From Angiostrongylus vasorum (taxonomy: Eukaryota; Nematoda; Chromadorea; Rhabditida; Metastrongylidae): a DNA stretch of 64,000 bases. The stretch covers positions 124,001 to 188,000 of the forward strand of contig JADANN010000228.1 of assembly GCA_018806985.1 (NCBI GenBank). Reading direction: 5' to 3'. A program made the translations under genes and the position numbers. A model generated the notes under the pieces. It was not told the DNA's origin and made no database searches. It was given only the letters and a program-made list of their open reading frames with translations. Below, piece by piece: positions 11,701 through 22,900 of this stretch. Within the stretch, counting starts at the first letter, position 1. Each line of letters opens with the position of its first letter.

Positions 11701-13123
11701 GAACACTGGAAAGAACTTGCCTGTTCACCCGTTTAGCAATTCCGTAGAAGCTGAGCAATTCAAACATAACGTTTTCCTGTTCCACCACCATTTTTGATTG
11801 CATACAACGAAGCACCAAGACATTTTTGAGGAAGTGGCACAGGTTTAAGAAAACGATTTCCCACACTAATGCTGTACTCAACGCGATTCCTGTAATGGTA
11901 AATTTTATGCGTAGAGGATAAATATACTTACAAATAAGTAAACAAGCACATAAGGAATAGAAGTTTCATAAAAAGCTCGGTTTCATAAGTCCCCTAAGGA
12001 TGAAGCGTTCATTCGACTCAATCTATTGATGTATGTAGCACAGCACAGGTAATTGAATTTATATCTGATCTGATGAATGACTTGAGCTGGTCTCGCCATA
12101 TATTAAGTCAATGCTTGAATCAAATGAGTCTGGTGCCAATTAGCCTACACTGGACAGATGATAAGTTTACTTACCCAGGAGCCCAGAAAAACACGCATTT
12201 GTAAGATTAGTATTTATTTAACGTATTAATCACGACTCACAAGTTTGCTGACCAATGCTATAATGTGCTAACGGTTATTTTTGAAAATCGGAACATGCTG
12301 CTTGGAGTTTTCAACAGAAGGAAAAGAACAGGAATTTTCATATATTATAATGAATTGACTTTCAAATCATGATTTCGGTAATCTATTTGAAGCATAATAG
12401 AAACTCTATAAACTTGAAAAGTCAATTCAGACTACCCAAAACATCAGTAATAAGGATAATCCAACCATTATGAATGCCTAGTAAATAGTAGTAGCACCAC
12501 CATCCAACTTAAGAGCTCAAGTGTTAGCAGAGGCAAGAAAAAAAGAAAAAGTGGAATTGATGACGAGAAGACAGCAGCATGAAATCGAGAAATTGAAGAG
12601 GAAACAATTTTCATTGGCGGGGTTACTAAATATTCAGTGAGCTAAGATGGTGTTGGGTGATGTTCAACTCTTTGTTGATTATGACACCAATTTCCACTCG
12701 TATCACAACCGGTGCTAGTTCACACTGCACCATTAATAGCATTCAGTAGAAACACACAAATTAAAAGTACTCGAATTTTAGTGGTTCACTCGTAAGTGAG
12801 ATGAATTACACGGAACACAACAGAGTCCGTTCCTACCAAAAAGTCATTGTTAAGAATGTATTGTTGAAATGTAGAACTTTCATACTCATTGATGATAGTT
12901 GCACTGGCCACATATTCGTCTTCGTCGGATAGCTTGGATTCAGACATTCCATGTATGATCACGTTAACAGTGACAACAAATCCAATCAGAACTACAGCAG
13001 CCCTCCAATTGCTTAAGTATTAAAAAAACAATTAGTTGATCGTATCATACCAAACAACACAAATCATCGATTAGTGTAGAGTTTAACAATAAATTTAAGA
13101 AAAGATCATTACCAGAGTCGCAT
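2716..13123 (-). CDS. GT11-family alpha-1,2-fucosyltransferase-like protein (two frameshifts, possible pseudogene)
   Basis: Predicted Golgi type II glycosyltransferase transferring fucose from GDP-fucose. Exons in transcript order: 13113-13123 (ATG plus 8 nt), 13011-12837 (signal anchor AAVVLIGFVVTVNVIIH), an unresolved stretch, 11889-11721 (GGGTG, then GNVMFELLSFYGIAK), 8035-7945 (ELFPNVQEFF), 6993-6862 (VPYKGCC), 5675-5554 (SYKFF after YLQ), 5432-5329 (donor-substrate motif HIRRGD), 4320-4147 (FVMSDDPEWA), 2910-2716 (STFGYW, then stop). All resolved junction phases agree except exon 2 to exon 3, where about one exon must be missing. Two single-base insertions break frame: the A run at 11772-11775 and the CCC at 2879-2881. 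The exon 3 donor is AG|GCAAGT, a GC donor. The last-exon and HxRRGD motifs are known GT11 signatures; the substrate is inferred. Introns hold R1-R4 repeats, an RTE fragment and a fold-back element. Confidence 0.78.
3101..3353 (-). repeat. R2 SINE-like element, truncated
   Basis: Reverse-orientation R2 copy in the last intron of the GT11 gene. It begins with the R2 tail (the complement contains gtctactgtgctgatcctag and agcacttctcacac) and reaches into the shared core near gacaagtccggtaccaa, but lacks the tRNA-like head. Confidence 0.65.
3415..3505 (+). repeat. R1 SINE-like element, 5' fragment
   Basis: It contains the R1 A-box region gcagtggtcggaggcgccc followed by caccaagccttccc, then diverges. 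Only the head and the start of the core survive. Confidence 0.55.
3926..4110 (+). repeat. R2 SINE-like element, 3' half
   Basis: Plus-strand tail part of R2: gaatcgactcaaccagcatt, then the stretch around aagcaacagccgaaccca, ending in a diverged copy of the R2 tail. It lies just downstream (in transcript terms) of the exon ending at 4147. Confidence 0.6.
4480..4756 (+). repeat. R1 SINE-like element
   Basis: Nearly full but diverged R1 copy: head ggcagcgcagtggtcatagg, core region around ctacaagttggaacca, and tail caacgccaaacgctctatcc. It lies in the GT11 intron between the HIRRGD exon and the DDPEW exon, antisense to the gene. Confidence 0.65.
5730..6234. repeat. Fold-back element with ~185-bp inverted arms
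   Basis: The arm 5730-5911 is the reverse complement of about 6038-6234 with few mismatches and one small indel; for example ttcttctcgtagtaacgat on the left matches its complement on the right. The spacer is about 125 bp. The element occupies the GT11 intron between exons 6862-6993 and 5554-5675. It has no coding capacity and resembles a non-autonomous fold-back DNA element. Confidence 0.75.
7158..7700 (+). repeat. Tandem pair of R3 repeats
   Basis: Two successive R3 units in the same orientation. The first has tagaactatctgggagaga, a tRNA-like segment around gtggtggtgaacgcgttact and a tail at gaataggcagtaaataaaa. The second starts with the core (ctgcagcctcatcttaact) and repeats the same order to about 7690. 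They lie in the GT11 intron 6994-7944. The second unit has lost part of the tRNA-like segment. Confidence 0.7.
8121..8398 (+). repeat. R1 SINE-like element, full length
   Basis: Head gtggagcagcggtcgaaggc, core at 8190-8245 containing aaattggtaccagacttgtc, a tail with gccagatatgcattcaatca, and an end gagctttatccttttat. It lies immediately upstream, in transcript terms, of the GT11 exon 7945-8035, in antisense orientation. Confidence 0.8.
8745..9730 (-). mobile_element. RTE-type non-LTR retrotransposon fragment (reverse transcriptase 3' part)
   Basis: Read on the minus strand it gives decayed pieces of an RTE-like reverse transcriptase: a palm box reading SVDDILLVPSS near 9620-9655 in place of a canonical YADD, then IRWAGHVMHINDNQWT near 9000-9040, then a GRPPTRW-type C-terminus. 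The same C-terminal segments recur at 59371-60230. Several frameshifts and stops are present and an R3 repeat interrupts it at 9107-9238, so it is dead. Confidence 0.75.
9107..9238 (+). repeat. R3 repeat inserted in the RTE fragment
   Basis: The segment from gttgactacccgttgctgat to gcgcgttcgttcccccact is a partial R3 unit. It sits where the copy at 59700-59810 has other RTE sequence, so it is nested in, or replaces part of, the retrotransposon fragment. Confidence 0.65.
10018..10190 (+). repeat. R4 repeat, partial
   Basis: It carries the module shared by R3 and R4 (aacagggttgagtgccggtt, then tcccgttgacgagtgattga) followed by the R4-type head ggttggtgtgctggataac. It matches the order seen at 45760-46000. 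Confidence 0.5.
10191..11720. other. GT11 intron interior, nothing recognised
   Basis: This is the distal part of the large GT11 intron (8036-11720). I find no convincing exon, no RNA gene and no copy of the named repeat families. Short open frames such as 10669-10881 and 11380-11604 on the plus strand show no known motif. Confidence 0.4.
12485..12640 (+). CDS. Possible terminal exon encoding a charged coiled coil (unrecognised)
   Basis: The plus-strand frame stays open from 12485 to a TGA at 12638-12640. From about 12512 it encodes a highly charged helical peptide with segments such as LAEARKKEKVELMTRRQQH and EIEKLKRKQF, ending GLLNIQ. The composition looks like a real coiled-coil C-terminus and not chance sequence. 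No start codon precedes it in frame, so it would have to be a last exon. I could not find its partner exons, and it lies inside the unresolved part of the minus-strand GT11 gene. It could be a gene fragment left by duplication. Confidence 0.3.
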   Translation: MVVAPPSNLRAQVLAEARKKEKVELMTRRQQHEIEKLKRKQFSLAGLLNIQ

Positions 13124-14009
13124 TGCTGTTGATGAATAGAAATAGGGCGCTCACAATTATAGGGAATATGACCATCGTTCCATCTTTGGAGAGATATACA
13201 TCACAAACCCCGTTCATAAAGATTATATTAATCTAGAACGGAATCTCACTACGATGAACCGCATTAAAAATTCTGGATTGATCGGAAACGTTTCGGCAGT
13301 ACAAATAAATCCAGGAGAAGCTTTGCCAAAACTTGACAGCTTCTACTATGTCACAGAAACGGGGCTTAAAAAACGTAATCATAATGATGGTGGTAAGCTT
13401 ACCAACAAAAAATCCCACTGGAGGTATTTTTTTGAAACAATACACTGCCAACTGGTACCACTTGATAACACTTATTCACTGAGATTACTCCAATTTTCTC
13501 ACTTTATCACTTGTAGGAATCATCTTGTTGAGACCTTAGATCTTAGATAGCTATATTCGTTCCCGATAACAAAATCATCTTAACCTTCCAAATTTCTTTA
13601 TAATGCTGACGGTGTCTTAAAAACATAACAGGAAACTGTGATAGAACCAAAATAAAAACAAATAGTTCATTAAGTAAAAGGCATTTACTCACACAGACCT
13701 TATTCCGTTAATACGAAAAAAATTCATGCATTTAAGAAACTTCGACATTACATTGTTTTTTAAAAAAAGATAGTACGAAGGGAGCCTCTAGTTCATTTCT
13801 GAATGTAGTACTAGTACGATGTGTGAGTGTGCAATCCAACTGTTGCGATAATACAGCAAAGGTTTAAGGAAACCTATAAATAAAAAAGAAATATTTTAAA
13901 GAAGCATGAAGGAATCTTTCCGCTTAAAGTAAGTCAACAGTCCTATTATTAGGCGTAAACGGTTTCAGAAGCGGAGCAGTCCTTAACAAAGAAACTTATC
14001 AATATTGTA

Positions 14010-14309
14010 GGGGTGCGTGTAGTGCAGTGGTTAGAGAGGTTCAGCAACACATACATGTTGTCGTTGGTTCGATAGCAATGACCAAGCTCACGGAGCCCTG
14101 CTTCACCTCCCAGCACAAAAAACTGGCACCAGACTTATGTGGAAGAATAGCAGAATTGATTTAACACATCGGTAGCTCATCGCAAGTCATTGTATAGGCC
14201 AGATTTGCATTCAATCACATTTAACAATGTAGTGATGCAGATGAAGTCGAATGCATGGCGCATCCACCAAGAACTGATCAAAGCCGATCGCTTCATCCAT
14301 TACTCTTTT
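14010..14309 (+). repeat. R1 SINE-like element, diverged
   Basis: Head gtgcgtgtagtgcagtggtt, core with aaaactggcaccagacttat, tail with aggccagatttgcattcaat, and an end agccgatcgcttcatccatt. It lies between the GT11 start and the TTD14 end. Confidence 0.7.
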
Positions 14310-14505
14310 ATCCATAAAAAGTTAAAGGGCAAAGCTCTTTATCTATATTACAAAAAAAAGAGTGACAAGTGAAACAAAAATCGTAGGAAAAGCTTCTGTA
14401 GCTGCAATAAGTGAGTTTAGTTCGCAGTTAGAACAGCTGAAGACAACGAATGAAAGTATATACATACATAAAAATACATCTATACATATGTATCTACCTA
14501 GCTAT

Positions 14506-14637
<132 letters not shown>

Positions 14638-14689
14638 CCATTGCCTACCTAAACACAGAATGCCGCGCCTTCACTGATAATGGGTGTCC

Positions 14690-15270
14690 TCAGCACAGTT
14701 TCTAATCCTTTCTCTCTCGCGTTGGCATTATCCATGGTGTTGGTCTACTTCGAACGGAAACGTTTGCGAGCCCCACTCCATAGTCCTGAAATCATCCCCG
14801 TCACAGAGCGCAGTTTTCACATAGTCTCGGTGGCCACCCAGGAGGATTCTTGCGGGAGGGTGCTTGCGTTCTCTTGGTGTCCAATCTACTGTTCTTTTCA
14901 TCCATCTTTCATCTCTTCTTCTTATTAGACGACCTGCCCGTTTGTGCTTTGCTATCGATGTGTGTTCTCCTGGATCTCGAAGCTGAGAAAGATTTCGAAG
15001 ATCGGAACTTCGCATTTCGGCAAATGAAGTCTACTGGCTGTATTTTTATAAGACATAGCTCAAGCGTTCAGTGAGTAGTGCACAGAGTTCTTGACGTGGT
15101 TGAAGAGTCAGCCCAAGTTTCTGCTGCATAACAGAGCGCTGGGAGGCCTGTTTAATCGGAAAGATGAGTGTGGATTTTCAGGTCCGTTAGTTGGCAAGTG
15201 GCTTCTTTGGATGGCCCAAATAGGACCCATGCTGCTTTCATTCCTCTGTCTAATCATTCCTTCGTGTTGT
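14690..15270 (-). mobile_element. Reverse transcriptase C-terminal fragment of a second non-LTR lineage
   Basis: The minus strand at 14728-15015 reads HTSIAKHKRAGRLIRRRDER followed by WMKRTVDWTPRERKHPP, the arrangement seen at the C-terminus of RTE-like reverse transcriptases (a K-W-A-G-H type box followed by a trimming/GRPP-like box). Further up, 15150-15260 gives segments resembling the preceding stretch (SMGPIWAIQRSHLP). It is more diverged than the 8745-9730 fragment, so probably an older or separate lineage. Stops and frameshifts make it non-functional. Confidence 0.55.
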
Positions 15271-15554
15271 TTTTACGTGTTCATTCAACGTCTAAGCTAC
15301 ACGTACGAGGTGGTCTTTTGTATTCAGAGAACCATCCAGTTCTATTTCACTGTAATGTGCCTGTGAACAGCTTTGGTGGAATAGTGTCGTCCCTATGCAA
15401 TCCATTTTACCTGTAGAAACAGCAAAGGATCGATGGAAAAGCGGTCTTTCTCTTCTGTAGTTACAATGAGAATCAGCTAAGTTTCTATACGGAATAAGTT
15501 AGCTAGTTGACGGGCGATGGTAGACGTATTGGTTTCATCGCTACTAACCCCTTT

Positions 15555-15913
15555 AGGGGCGGATAGCATAGTGGCAGTGATGCCCGTTACCACGAGCACG
15601 GCGCTAGTTCGATTCCGCCCCTGGCCAACTAAGCCTCTCATCCCTCCGGAGTCGGGAATTTGGTACCGGACTTCTCTATGAAGAAAATCACTCTATGCAG
15701 TCCAACTGGGAACGCTCCAGGTCGGCTATCTTGGGACACCAGGGAGAACTGCTCGACCAGCATTCTATGACATTCAAAACGAAATCAAAATCCTCAAGTA
15801 GCAACTGAAGTCACACGTAAAGTTGGAAGATCTTCGTGGACAATGGATGCGAGGAACCGAATTGAATATGAGAAGTGCTAGGATCCGCGCAGTAGACGTG
15901 AAGACAGGTCAAA
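15555..15913 (+). repeat. R2 SINE-like element, full length
   Basis: It starts with a tRNA-like head: A-box ggatagcatagtggcagtga, B-box gctagttcgattccgccc. Next comes the core at 15628-15675 containing atccctccggagtcggg and ttggtaccggacttctct. A tail with ctcgaccagcattctatgac ends near agtagacgtgaagacag. This is the clearest R2 copy in the window. Confidence 0.82.
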
Positions 15914-16920
15914 TGAAAAAAAAATAAAAACAAGCTTTTTTTTGGATAAAGGTTACAACAGAAGACCGATGGTACTCCCAACAGACAACTAAGACCACAA
16001 CATGGTTTTAATGTGGTCGCCGCAACAAAATTCTCGTCAGAATTCTGCCTGCTCAACTGGTTGTACCTCATCCAAAGTCTTCGGCATGCACAAAAGGGAA
16101 ATCCTTGTGAACAGCTTATAGAGTACACTCAAGAGCCATACCCGATAAAAGCTTCGAAATTCCATTTTCACTCATTTTGGATAGGTTTACCGTACGTTCT
16201 TCCATTGGTCTGGGATTTCCTGATCCTGAAGGGAAGATGTCATTTGTGTTGCGAGAAGTAAGTGTAATTTGTGGCCTCCAGCTCTAAGAAACTCGGCGAC
16301 AATATTACCGGGTTCTGGAGCTGCGCCTCACTTCATGCTTTCTGTTGCAACAGGGACATCAGCGGATAAAAATCCGGGTGGTCCCCCCCACCACACCAGC
16401 AAATAGAACATTCCCGCTATTAATCCTACACCATGGCAAGATTTTGCTTACGATATCGTCTTCATGTTTCGTTCATCTCTATCTCTCGAATAATGGCAGA
16501 TCCTTTGCTATTTCTGATCGAATCAAGTTTTCAAAATGATCAAAAAGATGGAGGAAAAATATTTGCAGGAAATTTAATTCAGACTATGTTCTCCACTGAA
16601 ACATATGTTGAAAACACGGACGCATAGAAATAAATGCACACCGGTCGACTCAAAATAATCATTACTAACAAAGGAAGAAAACAATAAAATATATAGAGAT
16701 AGCAAGTTACAATGACCTTCTAGCCATCATCAAAGGCGAAATTTCCTATAGATGAGCAAAAATCTTCACTATAACGATAATAATGAGCTCAACCAACTAG
16801 TGATTCATCAGAATTGAATTTGATATGAAAACCAACGTCTATAGATCTACCTAAAGAGCACCTAACTTTTCCAAAGACGACCTGATAGAAAAAAACTGCA
16901 ATAGTGGAAATGAGATCTGT

Positions 16921-19900
16921 TCAATCATGTGTATACTTATGGGCTTCATGGAATTCTTCGTTCTCTCCACCGACATTCGGTATTTTGGACATCGAATACA
17001 TGCTGTAGGCCAATTGTCCTGTGACTTCCTGCAGCAAAACCACTATACTGGAAGGTTGTCCGAAAAATAAGAAGAAAAACATCCAATTATACTCCAATAA
17101 CTTTCTACTACATGAAATCCTAGCGACATATAACAAACCCTAACAATGTTATTTGCGTCTTGGCTAATCTAATTCGAGCACTAGTTTTTTTAAGACCAAA
17201 AAATGCAAAAGAAATCTGGTCCGGACAACTAAATTACCAATAATATTGGGATTTTCTGAGGTCCGTGGAACTGTTCACAGAGATAGTCTATTGAACTAGG
17301 TAAAAATAAGTATATCGTTAAACACTAGTTGTTAATGTTATACGAAATGTAGTGAATGCGAAGAAATATAATGTACGAAACCTTTTCAATTTCCAAGAAA
17401 TCAGGAAGTTGCACTGATTTTCCTACTGGAATAGTGGTGTACGTTTCAAGCAAAATCAGATGACTGTCCAGTTCCATTGAGATTGCAGATGGTGGAATGA
17501 CAGTGTAGATATCGAGGTTGAAATACTAAAACAGAAAAAGATCACTTTGAAAAATGCCATCAAAAAGAGGGATTTTCTAAAGAATAATTTCGTTATGCAC
17601 CTGATTCCCAACCATGAAACACCGTCTTCGTTTATGTAGTGGTGCACGAGTTTTGTCCTTCATGGTTTGATAACGTGTATACTCTCGGAACGTGATCTGT
17701 GTTCTAAAAAAGGCCGTTCAGCATTGAAACAGTGCAAAATACAAGGTACGCTTAAGAAAGCGACTTTCTTTCATTAAATTGTTCTCGTCCAACCGAACAG
17801 CATACTCAGTCCATAGGAGAACTAAGAAATGCAGAGCTATAACAATTTGAAAATACAGCACCACTAGGTGTTCATGAAACACCGAAACAGGTCGAATATA
17901 TGGATAAAGAACATCACAGATAAAGAGTACTGATAAAAAAACAAGAACAGTACCTTGTTTCTACATACTCGTCTCCGTGAAGATCTCTTTTGGTAACGGT
18001 GTATGTAGAACGACCATTTTGTTCGCGTGAACGAATACGAACCTGTAATTAATAAATAAAATCACTTATATCATGTAACCTCCCAAAGCTTTACCACCTC
18101 ATCGCGGCTAGGGGAGGTGTTCCTGGATGTAGGGGCTGCGATGTACAGCAGGCGAGCTCATCAGCCTGACAGCGTCTCCCAAGCTGGGAAGGAGTTCGGC
18201 GTTTACATTAGGAAGCCCAGCTAAGAGTAAACCAATGCCAGGATCCACCACCGTCCTGATATCAAACTAGTCGTATTGTGGCAAATATCCCTCTTATCCA
18301 CAAAGGCAGTGACTGCCTACAGTGGTGGCTACCTGGGGGCAGCAGACTTTGGCCAGGCTGATCTCGTGACAACAGGAAATCACAATGGTTAAACCAGAAA
18401 AACCCCGAAGAAATGGAAGTTATGCTGGGGCCCGCACGACCAGTGGAGACGGGTTATCCAAGTATCCAAGGAAGCACATCATGTTAGCACAAAAGAAAAA
18501 ACCACAACAAACCTGAGATTCAGAATCGTATGTCAGCAGATATTCATGCTTGATGTTGAACTGTTCGTATTTGACGAATCGGGAGTCATCGATGCTCCTT
18601 ACCAACCACTTACGTTTCCTTTAATGAGTATAACAAATGAGATGATATCAAAAATACGTCTCCTTTGGTAAGGACGAGTCCAAGTCCATTTGGGTATTGA
18701 CCTTTACCAAAATTTATTCACTATTCGTGATTTAAATCGTTCAATTTTGGGTTATCCTAGATAGCATACCGGCGACCTTCGTGAAAAAGTTGACCTACCT
18801 GCTATTTTTGCTCAGTCGATCCTGAGAATCAATGCCCGTTCGGTCACATACAACCTGAAAAGTAATGTGAACGTTTTTCCTACATGTTACAAATACACCA
18901 TCGAACAGTACAATAAAGGATCCATCGTTGGAGAAGACATGGAATTCTTACAAAGATCACTAACACTAACCAACCCGCATACTTACTATAAATTCCAGAA
19001 ATTGACCCAAGAATTTATTGAAAAAGCTATTCTTTACCTGAATGACTTTGAGCACTTTGTCCTCAAACTTAATACATTCGGTGTTGTCGACAATATCAAA
19101 GTATGGATGACCTAGCCAAACCTATAATGAAGCGTTGATACAGTTATCAAACAGAAAAAGCTAATAAGAATTTGAAGACAATTTAAACAAAAAAGCAAAT
19201 AGACAAAAGCTAAGAAAAACCAATAGGACTTGGGACAAAACATAGGTTCACTTAGCGCTAATAATCGTGTTACCTGCGTATGATTATCCTCATGTGAGAT
19301 GGAAAACTTTGAAAAAACCATGATTGAATTTCTTCCTCTTCTTCACACTTATAGAATCTAAGAGATATCTGTTACCTTTCTAGTCTTCTGATCAATTTCC
19401 TTCGCTAGTTTCACATCCTCTTTTCTTGTGGTATTGTTACTCAACGTATAATACGATTCGGCACCATCAGCAGCAGTGACTAAGTGAACTACCTAAATCT
19501 TGCCGTCTGTTCAAATAACTCTGCTTTTCTGAGCAACAGAAGCATAGAATCATGTACTAATCTAGTCCAGGTAGTATGAAATGATTGACTTTAACGTAAA
19601 AAAAGATCGTGGAAAGCCCATTAATAACGTTAACTTCGAATAATGGCAAATTGGCAGAATGCGGCACGACTATTACTGCCAAATTGAAGAAAATTCCTAA
19701 ACTCTGATAACTGGATAACACTGGCAGAAACCGCAGGGGCAAGAAACTAGCTCTTCATTGCTATTCGGAGTGATGAAGAACAATCTTGATATTGAAAAGT
19801 GAATAATTTAGGACAATATGTAATACACAGTTCAATGATTAGATACTGATGAAAGTCAAATAATTAAACGTTTGGATAATTCCTTCTATGAGAAAACATC

Positions 19901-22900
19901 CGAGACTCAAAAGACAGTCCAAGAAACCTTCAAGGAGAATAAAACGACTCAAAGATCCAAATACTCATTCAAACCAGATAATCCAAACTCATGATGCAGA
20001 AATAATTTATTCGTTGCAATTGTTTTCAACTTTGTGTTAACTTTTTATTTGTTGCCTATTACAATCGTAATAGGCAGCAAATAAAAAATCCACATTGTGA
20101 TTTCGACTACAGCCTCAGCTTACCTGGGTTCAAGGCCGATTTGGGCGTCCCAGATCAATCCCATTGGAGGGTAATTACTGATGGCACTGATCAATAGAAC
20201 TAGCTGAGAGAAAGGAGAAACGAAGTACCCGCATGGTATGGTGGTGAACGCGGTAATCCCCAGAAACGATAATAGCTCGTTCATTTCCCACCGCAAACAT
20301 CTGTGGTCTGGAGTTTTGCAAATAGCTCAGTATCATAACGGTTGTAGTTTTCACCTTCTTTGATAAAACCGTGTTTCTAGGAAGTTAAATCAGTTTAATT
20401 CTAAGGTCATGTAAGAAAGTTTGAAGAAAAAACCAAATTTAGAGCTAACATGCCTCCAAAATCAGTTATTTCGTATCAAACAAATTATTACAGTAGAATG
20501 ATTTGCACCAAATACCACTTAGAAACGGAAACTGCATCGTTCTTTATTCCGCAGGTTTCAAAGAAAAAGTAAAAAAGCTCGTGATTTCCTGATGTTTCAA
20601 AAAAAAAGTCATATCAGAAACCAGATGCTAAAGAACCATATAACTAGACCCTCCCACCCTGACAGTGTTAGTACAATCATCCACGAGACAAGTTTTAAAC
20701 AAACCTGGTCGTAACGTTTGTTGAGAAGATCGAATTCATCGACTCCTAGTTCGGATAGAATTCGAAGCCATGACTCCTTAAAAATACAAAGAAAGACATA
20801 GGGATTACATAAAAATCACTCAGATTGCCTTATGTGGGAACAAAAGAAAAACCTGGCAATGTAAAAGAAAGTGCTCTTAAGAGGCAAACCGTAGGTGGCA
20901 CAGTCCCACCTACTTAAATCCACCCATCTCCTATCAAGTCAGTTCACGTTAAGCAAATAGAAGTTATATGATTAAAAATAATCGAACAAAATCCACAAGT
21001 GAGAGTAGATCCTTCCTTGGACTTCTGCGTTCATTGCTAGTTCCTAAAGACCAGAAGGAAAACAAATGAAAATAAACAAACGTATGCGGTCGATTCCAAT
21101 CAATATGGTTTTTTCTAAAAACAAGATATTAATGTTATCATTCGTCATACTGACAACCAGACAAAAAACTGGTGTTTCCCAATATTCGTGCTTGTAGCTG
21201 TCGCTCTTGTGTTGGAAATTTTAGAACTTGTGAACTTGTAAACTTGTAAACTTCGTCCCCGATTTTTTGAAAATCCTGATTTCAAAATTATTTGAATTTG
21301 AAAGGATGTAGTATAAAAACTACTTATACAACTAGTGAGATGGATCAAAGCCTCTCTTAAGCCTCTCTTATGAATCTGCACATATCTGAACGCCCGAAAT
21401 ACTGTATTCATCGAGAAATTATCGTCAAATTTTGAAAAACCAGCTTTGTCGCGAAGGGGTTAACACGGCCCCATCGGCAACCATGAGACAAACCCTCGAC
21501 ATTTAAACACTAGATATTTGACGTGGATTCCTTCTGGGTTTAGCAACTCTAGCAAAGTACATTGCTTCAAGGAATCGTTTTGTCGGTACAGAAAAGACCT
21601 TCCGAAGTAAATTCATTTGGAAGATGACAGCCCGATCCTCTTACTCTACCACACACAAGATGACCCACTGGTCCCGTGTAAATTTACTGTTCTGTGATCG
21701 AAATCACATGTTTAGTAAAGAATATTATTCTTTGCTGTTTGTGGAGTTAAAAACAGATGCTACGCTATAAGTACTCAACAACGGGTCCAACAATGAAAGT
21801 CGCGTCCATATTAGTCAACCTTGGAAGATTACTATGTTATTCAAAGGATAGGCCCAGACGTATCACGGCTTTCCTTCTGTATAACAACGATCGTCCACAC
21901 ACTGCGATGGTGGCTCGTTAGACAATGTTGAGATGTGATTGGGAACTTCGCCCAGATACCGCATACCCTCTGTAGTTGACCGTTCCTGCCTTTTCGTCTC
22001 TTTTGGTCGCTCAAGAATCACCTGCATATCAAGGAAGTGCAGGCGTTGAATATATCAAATGACTAACTATGGCGATAGTGTCCTCGCACTAAATGGCATC
22101 ATACTAATGCTATAATTTTCTGAAAACTTTCCCCAAGTGCTGAAAACTTAACTGGTAACTTAGTGTTACATGTATTTTGCTTTTTCACAAGAATCTCTTT
22201 CCCACCAACTATTTCATATATTTATAGCCCCTTCTTCCACCATTAGCAAAAGGCATCGTAAAGAGTTCAGTTTGGGAAATTATTTCATTTTCGACGAATT
22301 CGACAAATTTCCTAAAATTGAAACTACTTTTGGGAACATCACATCTCCCAATAAACAAATGCGGGTGGCTGGTATCTCCTCATCGGATCGCCGCCCAGTG
22401 TTTTTCAATGTCAAACTTAAGGTGGGTGACGAATCTAATCATCGAACTCCTAAGGTACACAGTAAGTACACAATCTGTACTTCGATCCATTACAGGGAAA
22501 GGCTGCATTTGGCCGTGAATTGGAAAAGCCCCAAAAAAGCTGCTTTAGAGATCGAAGGAAAAAGAACTCAATGATAACTAATGCACACGGCCCAGTAACA
22601 CCTTCTAATTAATAACGTAAATGTACGAAGGAACTCAATAGACACGGAAAACAACATAAAAGATCTACTGCAAGAAAAAACCCAAAAGCATGTGCCGGCT
22701 TCAACTCCTCTCAGCGCTCTGCAATACAGCTGAAATGCGGGTTAATAATAAGCAGCATGCACAACATTTGGGCTGACCACTCGAAATCCAATACGACACA
22801 TATCAAAAGCGAACAGATTTGTTCCACCTTCGAGATTTAGGTAAGCGAGAATGGCCCGGAGATTTTAGCAGCCTCTCCGTACGCATCCAACCCAGCGCTG

